Numbered from the stretch's first letter, positions 33,205 through 43,198 are shown. The stretch is DNA of 64,000 bases from Mesorhizobium sp. B2-7-1 (GCF_006440735.1 NZ_VFUA01000013.1:28770-92769); one strand, 5' to 3'. Notes: generated by a model not told the origin, from the sequence alone. Numbers and translations are program-made.

Positions 33205-35213
33205 CGGGCACCTGTGGGTAAGGAGCCGGTATTCGTTGCGACCTGGGCGAGAAAGGCACGCGTTGACGCGACGCCGTCATAGATCGCCTCCTCGGCGCTG
33301 CGGGCGATCGTGCAGTCGCCAATGGTGACGAACGGCACGTCCGTGCCCCCAAGCTCACGCTCAAGCGCGGTGTCGGGCGCATTGCCCGAAGCGAGCACGA
33401 CCGTATCGACTCCTTCCACAACGATCGGCTGGCCACTTGCTCCGTGCAGGAAATAGGCGGTATCGCCATCGACGCCGAAAAGCCTGGCATAGGGGATGAC
33501 CTCGATCCCTGCCTCATGCAGTTTCCCGGCCCAGTGATCGCGCACATATTGCTGCAGGTTTTGCCCGGCGCAAATGCCGTTCACCGCCAGGCGCACATGG
33601 TGCCCCTTGCGGTTGAGCTGCATGGCGAGGCCGATGCCGATCCAGTCGCAGCGCCAGTCGGCCACGACGACGCGCGCGCCCGGCAGCACTTTCCCCGCCA
33701 GCACGTCGACCGCCTCGACGACATGCGCGGCTTCCTGTCCCTCCACCTCGCTTCCGACCGGGGCCGAGCCCGTCGCGACGATGACGCCATCGGGCGCGAC
33801 GGTCTCGACGAAACCCCGGGTGACGCGGCTGTTCAACCGTACCTCGACCTGACGCAGCGCCAGTTCCGTCGCCAGATTGGTGACCAAGCCGCCGAATTCG
33901 AAACGATCCGGCAGAAGCTGCGCCAGCAGCGCCTGTCCGCCGAGCCGCGGCGATGCTTCCGACAGGATCACCTTATGCCCCATCTCGGCGGCGGTTACCG
34001 CGGCCTTCATCCCCGCGGGACCACCACCGGCCACCAGCACCTTCAACGATCGGCCGGCGGTCGGCGCCGCTGCCGGAAGACGCAGTTCCCGGCCGGACGA
34101 AGGATTCTGGATGCAGGAAATCGAGTAGCCGGCGTGGAAATGGCCAATGCAGGCCTGGTTGCAGCCGATGCAGGCGCGGATTTCGTCCGAACGTCCCTCG
34201 CGCGCCTTGCGCGGCATATCGGGGTCGACGATCAGCGCCCGCGTCATGCCGCACATATCAGCTTCGCCAGCCGCCAGGACACCTTCCGCGATTTGCGGCT
34301 GGTTGATACGGCCGGCGACGAAAACCGGAACCGAGACGGCGGCCCGGATCGTCGCCGCCTTGGCCGCCACATAGGCTGGCGGAATCTCCATGGGCGGCAC
34401 GACATGGATCGAACCGCCCAGGCTCGCCATCGTACCCAGCGTCGTGTTGATGTAGTCGACCAGGCCCTCCTCGGAAAGCTGGCGGCAAATGGCGAGGACG
34501 GCTTCCTGGTCCAGCCCGCCCTCATCGGCTTCGTCGACCGAAATGCGAAGGCCCACCACCACGTCCTCGCCCACGGCGCGGCGCACGCCGATCAGGCTTT
34601 CGCGCAAGGGGCGGAGCCGGTTCTCGGCGGAACCGCCATACATGTCCTCGCGACGGTTCACGCCCGGATTGAGAAACTGAGCAAACAGCAGGCCGTGGCT
34701 CGCCATGAGTTCGACGCCGTCATAGCCGGCTTCCGCGTAACGCCGCGCGGCTTGCGCGGCCGAGGCGATTATTTCGGCCACCATCTCGGCGGGCATCTCG
34801 CGCGGAACCACGTGGAAGCGGTTTTCCGGCGTCGACGAGGGCGCGAAGACTACGCCGCGCATCCCGTTCATCATGCGCCGTGTAACCCTGCCGGAATGCG
34901 ACAATTGCCCGAACAGCTTGGCGCCATGCCGGTGCACGGCGCTCGCCAGCCGAGCGTAATGCGGGATCGCGTCGTCGCTCAGAAGCGCTAGGTCCGGTGC
35001 CTCGCCGAGCGTCGAGGCATGAAAGCGCGCCGCCTCGTTGATGATAAGCCCGACACCACCCTTCGCCCGCGCCTCGTGATAGGCGACCATGTCGTCGCCG
35101 GGCAGATTTCCTCGCGCCAGATAGGTCTGGTGGCCAGTCGAGAGGATGCGATTGCGGATGTCGTGCCCGCGGATCTCGAGCGATGAAAAGAGATGAGGAT
35201 AGGCGCAAGACAT
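33201..35213 (-). CDS. OYE-family FMN/FAD/Fe-S oxidoreductase (2,4-dienoyl-CoA reductase-like)
   Basis: 670 residues. An N-terminal TIM barrel of the old-yellow-enzyme type (1-370; LFSSLEIRGHDIRNRIL, HSGRVTRRM, GGSAENRLRPL), then a 4Fe-4S motif CIGCNQACIGHFHAGYSISC (C-x2-C-x3-C-x11-C, about 349-368), then an FAD/NAD(P) half (390-650; VLVAGGGPAGMKAAVTAAEMG). The layout is that of FadH, trimethylamine dehydrogenase and N-methylproline demethylase. With an acyl-CoA synthetase and a hydratase it could reduce a conjugated enoyl-CoA; demethylation of an N-methyl compound is the alternative. First gene of a three-gene operon, divergent from the LysR gene. Confidence 0.9.
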   Translation of the reverse strand: MSCAYPHLFSSLEIRGHDIRNRILSTGHQTYLARGNLPGDDMVAYHEARAKGGVGLIINEAARFHASTLGEAPDLALLSDDAIPHYARLASAVHRHGAKLFGQLSHSGRVTRRMMNGMRGVVFAPSSTPENRFHVVPREMPAEMVAEIIASAAQAARRYAEAGYDGVELMASHGLLFAQFLNPGVNRREDMYGGSAENRLRPLRESLIGVRRAVGEDVVVGLRISVDEADEGGLDQEAVLAICRQLSEEGLVDYINTTLGTMASLGGSIHVVPPMEIPPAYVAAKAATIRAAVSVPVFVAGRINQPQIAEGVLAAGEADMCGMTRALIVDPDMPRKAREGRSDEIRACIGCNQACIGHFHAGYSISCIQNPSSGRELRLPAAAPTAGRSLKVLVAGGGPAGMKAAVTAAEMGHKVILSEASPRLGGQALLAQLLPDRFEFGGLVTNLATELALRQVEVRLNSRVTRGFVETVAPDGVIVATGSAPVGSEVEGQEAAHVVEAVDVLAGKVLPGARVVVADWRCDWIGIGLAMQLNRKGHHVRLAVNGICAGQNLQQYVRDHWAGKLHEAGIEVIPYARLFGVDGDTAYFLHGASGQPIVVEGVDTVVLASGNAPDTALERELGGTDVPFVTIGDCTIARSAEEAIYDGVASTRAFLAQVATNTGSLPTGAR

Positions 35214-35347
35214 GAAGGGCCCTTTTGGCGGGACCGGTTTGCCCTGCCCAAATCTGAAATCAGACTACCATTCGCACATTGCTTGCCCAGGGCAGAAATT
35301 GTAGGCACACTATAACTTGAAGTCATGCCTCAGGAACCGCTGCCGTC

Positions 35348-36313
35348 ATGCCGCTGCGCGCCAGATTGCCCTCGCCCGGAGCGCTTTTCATGTTCGAGGC
35401 GGCGGCGCGGCACCAGAACTTCACGCTTGCGGCGCGCGAATTCAACGTGACGCAGCCCGCGATCAGCCGGATGATCTCGCGGCTGGAGCAGCACCTGGGC
35501 GCCAAGCTGTTTCTGCGCCGCTCGACGGGACTTGAGCTGACCGAGGAAGGACGCGTGCTGCAGCGCGCGGTACGGCAGGGCTTCGACCGCATCGAGGAAG
35601 CTGTCTGCGACATACAGGCCGGCGCCAACGCCGGCGATGTCGTGACGCTGTCGGTCACCTCCGCTTTCGCCATTCATTGGTTGATGCCGCACTTCGACAA
35701 GTTCCGCCAAGACGTGCCGGGAGTACAGATCCGTCTCGATCTCATCCATGGCGAACCTTATGGTTCGCTCGGGGCCGCCGACATCGGCGTTCGCTACGCA
35801 TTCCCCGAGGGCGACGAGATCGAGTCCTGGCCGCTGGTGGAGGAAGTCGTCATTCCGGTCTGCAGTCCCGGCTATTTGCATACGCATGGGCCGATCGACG
35901 GCCTGCGAGGATTAAAGGGCCACATCCTGGCCAGCCTGATTGGCAAGATGCGTATCCCCTGGCCGACCTTCCTGGCCGCGGTTGGCCTTGGTCATTTCCG
36001 CGAGGCGACGGAGTTGGCGTTTTCCGACTACGCGCTGGTCATCCAAGGCGCAATAAAGGGACAGGCCATCGCGCTTGGCTGGTGGCACGTGGTTGCGGGA
36101 GAGGTCCTCTCCGGCGGCCTCGTGCCGGCCGGTCGCACCCCACTCCGCACAGGCGCTTTCTATCATCTCGTCGCCCGCCGTTCGGCGGCCAGGCGGCCTG
36201 AGGTGCAGAAGGTGCGTGATTGGCTGCGCGCCGAGTTCATGGCCATCGAGGACCAGCGCGTTCAACGCAATCTGTTCGCGCCACGCGAGGCGGTCAAGCC
36301 GCCCGCAGGTTGA
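35348..36313 (+). CDS. LysR-family regulator (GcvA-like)
   Basis: 321 residues with the GcvA-type start LPSPGALFMFEAAARHQNFT, helix-turn-helix ARE FNVTQPAISRMISRLEQ (about 30-48) and a LysR effector domain (about 95-300). It is divergent from the OYE operon with a 134-bp gap and converges on the GMC gene, overlapping it by 20 nt. Control of the OYE/ADP-ligase/hydratase operon is the natural reading. Confidence 0.9.
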   Translation: MPLRARLPSPGALFMFEAAARHQNFTLAAREFNVTQPAISRMISRLEQHLGAKLFLRRSTGLELTEEGRVLQRAVRQGFDRIEEAVCDIQAGANAGDVVTLSVTSAFAIHWLMPHFDKFRQDVPGVQIRLDLIHGEPYGSLGAADIGVRYAFPEGDEIESWPLVEEVVIPVCSPGYLHTHGPIDGLRGLKGHILASLIGKMRIPWPTFLAAVGLGHFREATELAFSDYALVIQGAIKGQAIALGWWHVVAGEVLSGGLVPAGRTPLRTGAFYHLVARRSAARRPEVQKVRDWLRAEFMAIEDQRVQRNLFAPREAVKPPAG

Positions 36314-37985
36314 GGATTTCGCGCACCAGCCCATCGGGCTGCGCGCCGACACGCACCGGTTCCAACGCTGGCCGTCCATGCATCATGTCGGACGCCTTCT
36401 CCGCGATCATGATCACCGTCGCGTTGAGGTTGGCGCCCACGACATGCGGCATCACCGAAGCATCGACGACGCGCAGACCATCGATGCCGCGCACCTTCAA
36501 CTGCGGGTCGACGACGGCGTCCTCGCCCACTCCCATCTTGCAGGTGCAGGAGGGATGAAACTCCGTGTTGACGGAGGCGCGCAGCGCGTCGTCGATTTCG
36601 GCATCCGATCGTGCCGAAACGCCCGGGGCGACCTCCAGCGTTCCCAACCGCTTCAAAGGTGCCTGCATGGCGATCTCGCGCGTCACCTTCACGCCTTCTC
36701 GCATCTCCACGATATCGCGGGAATGCGAGAAGAACCGGAAATCGATCCGTGGCGCGTGCTTCGGCGAGGCGCTTTGCAGCGTCAGACGCCCGGTGCTGCG
36801 CTGGCGCAATTGCGACAGGTGCAGGGCGAAGCCATGCGACAGGCCGAAGCTGCCATCGGGCCTGGAATCGATCTTCATCGGCGCCACGTGATAATGCACC
36901 GTCGGCAGGTCCGAATCCGCCATCGCCCGGGCAAAGCCGCCGATTTCCCATATATTGGAGGCGGCAGGGCCGGATTGCCGTATCATCCATTCGAGGCCGA
37001 CCCGCAATTTGCCATAAGGCGATCCCATCCAGGCATGCGACACCGGTTCCGTGCAGCGGAAGGACATGCCGAGATCAAGGTGGTCCTGCAGATTGGCCCC
37101 CACATATGGCTGATCGAGTAACGGCTTGATACCGAGGCTGCGCAGATGGTCCGCGGGGCCGATCCCCGACAGCATCAGAAGCTGGGGCGAGTTGATCGAG
37201 CCACCGCACAGGACGACCTCGCGCCGCGCCTGCAGGGTGTGGACGTCGCCGCCAAGGGAGTATTCCACGCCCGTCGCGCGCTGGCCTTCGATGATGACGC
37301 GATGCACCAATGCGCCCGTCGCCACGACGAGGTTCCTGCGCGTGGCCGCCGGACGCAGATAGGCGACCGCCGCGCTGCAACGTCTGCCCCCGACCTTGGT
37401 GCTGTCGAGCCGGCCGATCCCCACCGCGTCCGGGCCGTTCAGGTCCTCCACCAGCCTGTGTCCCGCCGTGGCCGAGGCCTCCTCGAACGCGTCGAAGATC
37501 GGCGACTGCAGACGTCCCCGCTGCACATGCAGCGGCCCATCGCCTCCACGATAAAGCGAGGCGCCCCGATCCGACGTCTCGGACCGGCGGAAATAGGCCA
37601 GGCAATGACCGAAGCTCCACTCGGTCAACCCTTGCGCCGCCCATGCGTCGTAGTCGGCCGGATGGCCGCGCAGATAGACCATGGAATTGATCGATGACGA
37701 GCCGCCCAGCGTGCGCCCGCGCGGCACCGGAATGCGCCGTCCGCCGAGCTCCGGCTGCGGCTCGGACTCATAGTTCCAGTTGAAACGCGGATCGTGGTAG
37801 ACCTTGTAGACCCCGGCCGGTATCGACATCATCAGCGAACGGTCGCGGCCGCCGGCCTCGAGCAACAACACCTGACAGTCGGGATCTTCCGTCAGCCGCG
37901 CGGCCAGAACGCATCCGGCTGATCCCGCGCCGACGATGATGTAGTCGAATTCCCGTTCCTTCACGATCATCCCGCAGGCCCCCAT
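36294..37985 (-). CDS. GMC-family FAD oxidoreductase (choline dehydrogenase-like)
   Basis: 563 residues. FAD-binding DYIIVGAGSAGCVLAARLTE (about 14-33), GMC signature 1 region PRGRTLGGSSSINSMVYLRG (about 90-109), signature 2 GGSINSPQLLMLSGIGP (about 255-271), and the C-terminal active-site HPSCTCKMG and VVGANLNATVIMIAEKASD. It oxidises a primary alcohol to the aldehyde. Start at 37985, or residue 6 (37970). No betaine aldehyde dehydrogenase follows, so choline is only one of the possible substrates; it could serve the amine pathway further right. Confidence 0.9.
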   Translation of the reverse strand: MGACGMIVKEREFDYIIVGAGSAGCVLAARLTEDPDCQVLLLEAGGRDRSLMMSIPAGVYKVYHDPRFNWNYESEPQPELGGRRIPVPRGRTLGGSSSINSMVYLRGHPADYDAWAAQGLTEWSFGHCLAYFRRSETSDRGASLYRGGDGPLHVQRGRLQSPIFDAFEEASATAGHRLVEDLNGPDAVGIGRLDSTKVGGRRCSAAVAYLRPAATRRNLVVATGALVHRVIIEGQRATGVEYSLGGDVHTLQARREVVLCGGSINSPQLLMLSGIGPADHLRSLGIKPLLDQPYVGANLQDHLDLGMSFRCTEPVSHAWMGSPYGKLRVGLEWMIRQSGPAASNIWEIGGFARAMADSDLPTVHYHVAPMKIDSRPDGSFGLSHGFALHLSQLRQRSTGRLTLQSASPKHAPRIDFRFFSHSRDIVEMREGVKVTREIAMQAPLKRLGTLEVAPGVSARSDAEIDDALRASVNTEFHPSCTCKMGVGEDAVVDPQLKVRGIDGLRVVDASVMPHVVGANLNATVIMIAEKASDMMHGRPALEPVRVGAQPDGLVREILNLRAA

Positions 37986-38034
37986 TTCATCTTTCTCGCC
38001 CGCCCAGCCGGTAGCCGCAACCTACAAAAGGCGC

Positions 38035-39672
38035 TCAGGCGGCCCGCTCGGCGACAATGCCGTCCAACCAGCCGACCGCCATGTCGGGTACGGAGTCGAG
38101 CAGCTTGCGCGTATAGTCGGCATGGGGTTGCGCCAGGACCTGATCCTTGCCCCCCTGCTCGACGATGCGACCATTTTGCATGACGGCGACGCGGTCGGCG
38201 ATGGCACGCACCACCTCGATGTCGTGGGTGATGAAGAGGTAAGAGACGCCCAGGCGGGCCTGCAGCTTCATCAGCATGCGCAGCACTTCCGCCTGGACCA
38301 CTTTGTCCAGCGCGGACGTGATCTCGTCGCAGACGATCAGCCGCGGGTCGGCCGCAAGGGCGCGAGCGATGGCGATACGTTGCTTCTGCCCGCCCGACAG
38401 CTGGCCGGGTGTGCGGTCGATATGGGTTTCGTTCAGTTCGACCAGATTCAGCAGTTCCTGAACCCGTGCTTCGCGGCGCGCGCCACGCAGACCCTGATAG
38501 AGCGTCAGCGGGCGGCCGATTATCTTGCGCACCGTCTGGCGGGGGTTCAACGCGGTATCGGCGGACTGATAGATGATCTGGATCTGCTTCAGCGTCTGCA
38601 GCGACCGGCGGCGTATCGTGCCCTGCAACGGCTTGCCGTCATAGATCACCTGCCCGGACGACAATTCCTTCAGTCCGACGATGACCCGGCCCAGCGTCGA
38701 TTTTCCCGACCCGGATTCGCCGACCAGCGCCACGGTCTCGCCTCGCCCCACTTCGAGATCGATCGAAGTCAGAACCTGGAAATCGCCATAGTGCGCGCCG
38801 AGGCCGGCGATCGCCAGGAGCGGCGCGCCCTTGCCGCCATGCTGGGCGTCATGGTCAACCGGCATTTCATGCACCGCCCACAGGCTCTTCGTGTAGGGAT
38901 GGACGGGACGTTCCATGATCTGCGCGATGGGTGCCTCCTCCACCACCTCTCCGTAGCGAAGAACCGCTACCCGATGCGCGACCTGGGCGACGACCGCGAG
39001 GTCATGGGTGATGTAGATCGCCGCCACGCCGTAGTCCTCGATGACCTTGCGGATCGAGATCAGGACCTCGACCTGTGTGGTCACGTCGAGCGCGGTGGTC
39101 GGCTCGTCGAAGATGATCAGGGTCGGGTTGCAGATCATCGCCATGGCGACCATGGCGCGCTGCAACTGTCCGCCCGAAACCTGATGCGGGTAGCGCCTGC
39201 CAAAGTTTTGCGGATCGGGAAGCTGCAGGGCCCGGAACAGGTCGAGCGCGCGTTTCTCCGCCGTTCCGCGCGTCATCCCGCCGCGATCGACGGCGACCAT
39301 GACGATCTGGTCCATCAGGCGATGCACCGGATTGAAGGCTGCCTGCGCGCTCTGCGCAACATAGGCGACCTTGGTGCCGCGGAACTTGCGCCGCTCCTCT
39401 TCCGGAACAGCGAGGATGTTGTGTCCCGACAGTCGCACCTCGCCCCCGGTGACCTTGGCGCCTGGACGAAGGTAACCCAGGGCCGCCAGCCCAAGCGTCG
39501 ATTTGCCGGCTCCGGACTCGCCGACCAATCCAAGCACTTCTCCGGGACGGATCGACAGGCTGACGCCGTTGACGATCTTCGACCACTGGTCGTTCGATTT
39601 CGCCTCTATCTTCAGGTCGACAATGTCGATGACGGGTACGGTCGGCGTCGCGGTCACGGTCTGGCCTTTCAT
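38035..39672 (-). CDS. Dipeptide/oligopeptide-type ABC ATP-binding protein, fused DppD-DppF
   Basis: 545 residues holding two complete ATPase domains: Walker A GLVGESGAGKSTLG (about 41-54) and LVGESGSGKSTLGR (about 318-331); signatures VSGGQLQRAM and LSGGQKQRIAIARAL; Walker B LIIFDEPTTALD and LIVCDEITSALD. Unlike RbsA, both halves look competent. It energises the DppB/DppC permeases below. Usually these are two genes; fusion is known in rhizobia. The start ATG is 4 nt from the end of the DppC gene. Confidence 0.93.
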   Translation of the reverse strand: MKGQTVTATPTVPVIDIVDLKIEAKSNDQWSKIVNGVSLSIRPGEVLGLVGESGAGKSTLGLAALGYLRPGAKVTGGEVRLSGHNILAVPEEERRKFRGTKVAYVAQSAQAAFNPVHRLMDQIVMVAVDRGGMTRGTAEKRALDLFRALQLPDPQNFGRRYPHQVSGGQLQRAMVAMAMICNPTLIIFDEPTTALDVTTQVEVLISIRKVIEDYGVAAIYITHDLAVVAQVAHRVAVLRYGEVVEEAPIAQIMERPVHPYTKSLWAVHEMPVDHDAQHGGKGAPLLAIAGLGAHYGDFQVLTSIDLEVGRGETVALVGESGSGKSTLGRVIVGLKELSSGQVIYDGKPLQGTIRRRSLQTLKQIQIIYQSADTALNPRQTVRKIIGRPLTLYQGLRGARREARVQELLNLVELNETHIDRTPGQLSGGQKQRIAIARALAADPRLIVCDEITSALDKVVQAEVLRMLMKLQARLGVSYLFITHDIEVVRAIADRVAVMQNGRIVEQGGKDQVLAQPHADYTRKLLDSVPDMAVGWLDGIVAERAA

Positions 39673-39676
39673 CGTC

Positions 39677-40555
39677 TCACCCTTCCTCGCTCAGGCCGCT
39701 TGCCCGGTTCAGGAGCCAGTCGACCACGAAGTTCACCGCAATAGCCAGAAAGGCGATGGCCGCAGCGGGAATGAGGGGCGTGATATCGCCCATGTTGATC
39801 AGCGCCGCATTGTCACGGACCATCGATCCCCATTCCGCGGTTGGCGGTTGAATGCCGACCCCAAGAAATGAAAGAGCCGCGATATTCAGGAAGATGAAGC
39901 AGAATCTCATGCCCAGTTCGGACAGGATCAGAGGCAGGATGTTGGGAAAGACCTCGTTGACCGCGATCCACAGCAGGCTTTCCCCGCGCACCTTGGCATG
40001 TTCGACGAAATCCAGGCTTGCGACATTCAGCGCCGCCGCCCGCGCGATGCGGTAGAAACGCGTCGAGGTGAGGACCGCGATGATCAGGATCAGGTTCGTC
40101 ACCGAGGAGCCGAAGATCGAGAGGATCATCAGCGTGAAGATCAGATCGGGGACCGACATCAGCGCATCGACGAGACGCGAGATCGCCTGGTCGACGATCC
40201 CTCCGACCAGTGCCGCGAGGACACCCAGCAGGCAGCCAATGACGAAGGATATGGCCGTGGTGAGCAGCGCGATCGAAATGGAGTTCCGCGCGCCGAAAAT
40301 CAGGCGCGACAGGAAATCGCGGCCTAGCTGGTCGGTGCCCAGAAGATGGCTGGCGCTCCACGGCTCGAAAGGAACGCGCGAGACGACCTCGACTTCGCCG
40401 TACGGCGCCAGCAACGGGGCAAAGAGGGCGACGAAGGCATAGATGGCGACGACCACCATGCCGAACTTCGCGGTCGGCGGCGCCGAACGAACAAGTTTCA
40501 GCGCGCGCAGGAGCCGGTTGGGGGCGACGGATCGGACTTCGAGGCTTTGCTGCAT
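39677..40555 (-). CDS. Dipeptide-type ABC transporter permease (DppC-like)
   Basis: 292 residues with six helices. N-terminal OppC_N region (FGMVVVAIYAFVALFAPLLAPYG) and HLLGTDQLGRDFLSRLIFGAR, a DppC hallmark; EAA loop DFVEHAKVRGESLLWIAVNEVFPN (about 172-195). ATG at 40555 with AGGGAGA upstream is preferred to an in-frame TTG at 40570. Eleven nt separate it from dppB. Confidence 0.92.
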   Translation of the reverse strand: MQQSLEVRSVAPNRLLRALKLVRSAPPTAKFGMVVVAIYAFVALFAPLLAPYGEVEVVSRVPFEPWSASHLLGTDQLGRDFLSRLIFGARNSISIALLTTAISFVIGCLLGVLAALVGGIVDQAISRLVDALMSVPDLIFTLMILSIFGSSVTNLILIIAVLTSTRFYRIARAAALNVASLDFVEHAKVRGESLLWIAVNEVFPNILPLILSELGMRFCFIFLNIAALSFLGVGIQPPTAEWGSMVRDNAALINMGDITPLIPAAAIAFLAIAVNFVVDWLLNRASGLSEEG

Positions 40556-40566
40556 GGTTCTCTCCC

Positions 40567-41532
40567 TCAACGCGGATGCAGCAGGCGCGGATTGCTGACG
40601 ATCGAGATGATGTCGGCGATCAGGTTGAAGCCGATATAGGCAGCGGCGAAAATGAGCGCGCAGGCCTGGATGACCGGAACATCGCGATTGCGCACGGCAT
40701 CGATCATCGCCTGGCCGACGCCGGGATAGACGAACACGACCTCGATCACGACGACACCGGAGATGAGATAGGCGAGATTCAGCGCGACCACGCTGGCGAT
40801 GGGGCCGATCGCGTTGGGCAGCGCCTGACGGATGACCACGCGTTTCTCGGGCTCGCCCTTGAGGCGGGCCATCTCGACATAGGGACTGGCCATCACCGAC
40901 AGGATCGCGGCGCGCGTGTTGCGTACCATATGGGCCAGAATGACCAGCAACAAAGTGAGGATCGGCAGCACCATGCGGTAGAGCTGCTCGCCCAGTCCCA
41001 TGCCGTTGCGAATGCCGGCCATCGAAGGGAACAACTGCAGCTTCACCGCCAGCACCATCATGACAACGTAGGCCACGAAGAATTCAGGGATCGAGATCGA
41101 GGCAAGTGTCGAGGTCGACAGGAACTTGTCGATGAACCGACCCCGATACCGTGCGCAGACGATGCCGAGCGTGATCGAGAGCGGCACAGCGATGGCTGCG
41201 GTGATCGAGGCCAGAACGAGCGTGTTCTTCAAGCGCGGCCCGATCAGTGCCATCACCGGGCGCCCCGAAAACGAAAGCCCCATGTCTCCCGTGGCCGCCG
41301 CCCCCAGCCAGGCGAGATAACGCACGAACCAGGGGCGGTTCAGTCCCAGTTTTATCTCCATCGCCGAGATGGCCGCCTGCGTGGCGTTCTGACCGAGAAT
41401 GGCGGAAGCGTAGCTGCCGGGCAGAAAGCTGACGGCCGAGAAGATGATCAGCGATACGATCACAAGGCTGAGCAGTCCCAAGCCGATCCGGCTCGCCGCC
41501 ATGGACAGGATCGGGTGGGATTTGGTCGTCAT
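40567..41532 (-). CDS. Dipeptide-type ABC transporter permease (DppB-like)
   Basis: 321 residues and six helices, with FLPGSYASAILGQNATQ (DppB N-terminal region), the EAA loop SPYVEMARLKGEPEKRVVIRQALPN (about 213-237) and C-terminal DVPVIQACALIFAAAYIGFNL. The start at 41532 has GGAGAG 8 nt upstream; a longer frame would enter the binding-protein gene. It forms the channel together with DppC. Confidence 0.92.
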   Translation of the reverse strand: MTTKSHPILSMAASRIGLGLLSLVIVSLIIFSAVSFLPGSYASAILGQNATQAAISAMEIKLGLNRPWFVRYLAWLGAAATGDMGLSFSGRPVMALIGPRLKNTLVLASITAAIAVPLSITLGIVCARYRGRFIDKFLSTSTLASISIPEFFVAYVVMMVLAVKLQLFPSMAGIRNGMGLGEQLYRMVLPILTLLLVILAHMVRNTRAAILSVMASPYVEMARLKGEPEKRVVIRQALPNAIGPIASVVALNLAYLISGVVVIEVVFVYPGVGQAMIDAVRNRDVPVIQACALIFAAAYIGFNLIADIISIVSNPRLLHPR

Positions 41533-41574
41533 GCGTCGCGCTCTCCGCTCGTTCGCTCGCTTGCGTGATATCAC

Positions 41575-41589
41575 TCCGCCGGCGGCGGA
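41575..41589 (-). other. Short stem-loop after second binding-protein gene
   Basis: TCCGCC (41575-41580), loop GGC, GGCGGA (41584-41589), eight nt past the stop of the binding-protein gene and 42 nt before dppB. It is weaker than the other three such hairpins but sits in the equivalent place. Confidence 0.45.
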
Positions 41590-41596
41590 CACATGA

Positions 41597-43198
41597 TCAT
41601 GCATCCGTCCGCCACCAGCGCTCGGCGCCGCGATGATTGTCGGCGGGCAGGATGCCGCCCAATGCTGCATGACCGATATCCGTCGTCATGGCGAGACGCC
41701 ATGAAACGAAAGCCACGGTAATCACTCCGCCTTCGTCATGCAGCATCTGCTGCGCTTCGGCATAGGTCTTGGCGCGCTTTGCCTGATCCATCTCGGCGCG
41801 CGCCGATTTGACGAGCGCGTCGAAGCCAGGCTTTTTGAAGCCGGTGTTGTTCCACGGCGCGTCCGAGGTGTAGGACGTGGCAAGCAGCCAATCGAGTGTG
41901 ACGCGCCCGTACCAGTCGGAGGCGTTGAATGGCTTTTTCAGCCAGACATTGTCCCAATAGCCGTCGTCCGCCTCCTGGACGATGTTCACCGTGATCCCGG
42001 CCTTGGCCGCATGTTCCTTGAACAGAACCGCCGCATCGACCGCGCCGGGAAAAGCGGTTTCGGCGACCGAGAGGTCGACCGTCACGCCGTCGAGCCCCGC
42101 CTCCTTCAGAATGGCTTTCGCGGCATCCGGATCGTAGGCGTGCTGGGGCGGCGTTTCGGCATAGAACGGCATGATCGAGGCGGCCGGATTGTCGTTGCCT
42201 TTCTTGGCTTCGCCCAGGAAAACCTTGGCGATGATGTCGTCCCGGTCGATGGCGAGCTTCAGCGCCTTGCGCACCGCTGGATTGTCATAGGGCGCGACGG
42301 AGCAGTTCATGTCGAACGTCAGATGCCGCAGGCTGGGCGTGCGAACGATCTTCAGGCGAGGATTCCGCTCGACCAGCGCCACGTTGCGGATATCGAGGTC
42401 TTCGATCACGTCGACCTCGCCCGTCATCAATGCGTTGAGCCGGGCAGTGGCGTCGGAGATGTTGACCACCTCCACCTCGTCGAAATGAGGCAGGCCAGGC
42501 TTGTGATAATCGGGGTTGCGCTTCAGTCGGACGGCGATGCCAGGCTCGAAGCTTTCAAGCTTGAACGCGCCCGTCCCGATGCCGCTTTGCCAATCGATGC
42601 CGCCGCCCTCCTTGGCCGGGAAGATCGACAGGTGGTAGTCCGACATCAGGGACGGAAAATCGGCATTGCCCTCCGCAAGGGTGAAGATCACCTTCTCATC
42701 GCCTTGCTTGTCGATCTGCTTGATCTGCTTGACGATGGCGAGCGCGCCGGACGTGCTCCCTTCGCCCATATGATGCAGAAGCGATTGACGCACGTCCTCG
42801 GGCGTCAACGGACGGCCGTCGTGGAATTTCACCCCCTTGCGCAGAATGAAGGTCCAGCGGGTCGCTCCCTCCTCGCCCGCCCAGCTCTCGGCGAGGTCGC
42901 CGGCAAGCGAGCCGTCCGGCAGCAATTCCACGAGATTGTTGCAGAGCGACCCGTTGAAGGCAAAGCCTGTCATCACCGTCGCCCAGCTTGCCGGATCGAG
43001 GGTGTCCTGCTGCGAACCGTCATTCATGCCGTAGCGCAGCTTCCCGCCTTGCCTCGGCTTGTCCTGAGCCCAGGACAGGCCGGGCAAGGCGACCATGCCG
43101 GCCACCACGCTCGCCCCTACCAGAAAGCGGCGCCGTGTCGGCGTCATGCCGGCGGACGCCGTTGGATGTTCACCGCCTGCGATATTCACCCGTTCCAT
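41597..43198 (-). CDS. Dipeptide-type ABC substrate-binding protein, paralogue 2 (Tat-exported)
   Basis: 533 residues. The N-terminus has a twin-arginine-type signal (TPTRRRFLVGASVVAGMVALPG, cleavage near SWAQ). The mature part is an SBP_bac_5 protein: LAESWAGEEGATRWTFILRKGVKFHDGRPLTPEDV in the family core. The ATG at 43198 has GGGAGGA 7 nt upstream. It is a close paralogue of the protein at 43369-44976 and shares long identical stretches (SDYHLSIFPA, EGGGID, DATARLNAL, DLDIRNV). Both share one transporter, so they probably extend its ligand range. Neighbouring genes point to an N-acyl amine or amide rather than peptides. Confidence 0.92.
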   Translation of the reverse strand: MERVNIAGGEHPTASAGMTPTRRRFLVGASVVAGMVALPGLSWAQDKPRQGGKLRYGMNDGSQQDTLDPASWATVMTGFAFNGSLCNNLVELLPDGSLAGDLAESWAGEEGATRWTFILRKGVKFHDGRPLTPEDVRQSLLHHMGEGSTSGALAIVKQIKQIDKQGDEKVIFTLAEGNADFPSLMSDYHLSIFPAKEGGGIDWQSGIGTGAFKLESFEPGIAVRLKRNPDYHKPGLPHFDEVEVVNISDATARLNALMTGEVDVIEDLDIRNVALVERNPRLKIVRTPSLRHLTFDMNCSVAPYDNPAVRKALKLAIDRDDIIAKVFLGEAKKGNDNPAASIMPFYAETPPQHAYDPDAAKAILKEAGLDGVTVDLSVAETAFPGAVDAAVLFKEHAAKAGITVNIVQEADDGYWDNVWLKKPFNASDWYGRVTLDWLLATSYTSDAPWNNTGFKKPGFDALVKSARAEMDQAKRAKTYAEAQQMLHDEGGVITVAFVSWRLAMTTDIGHAALGGILPADNHRGAERWWRTDA

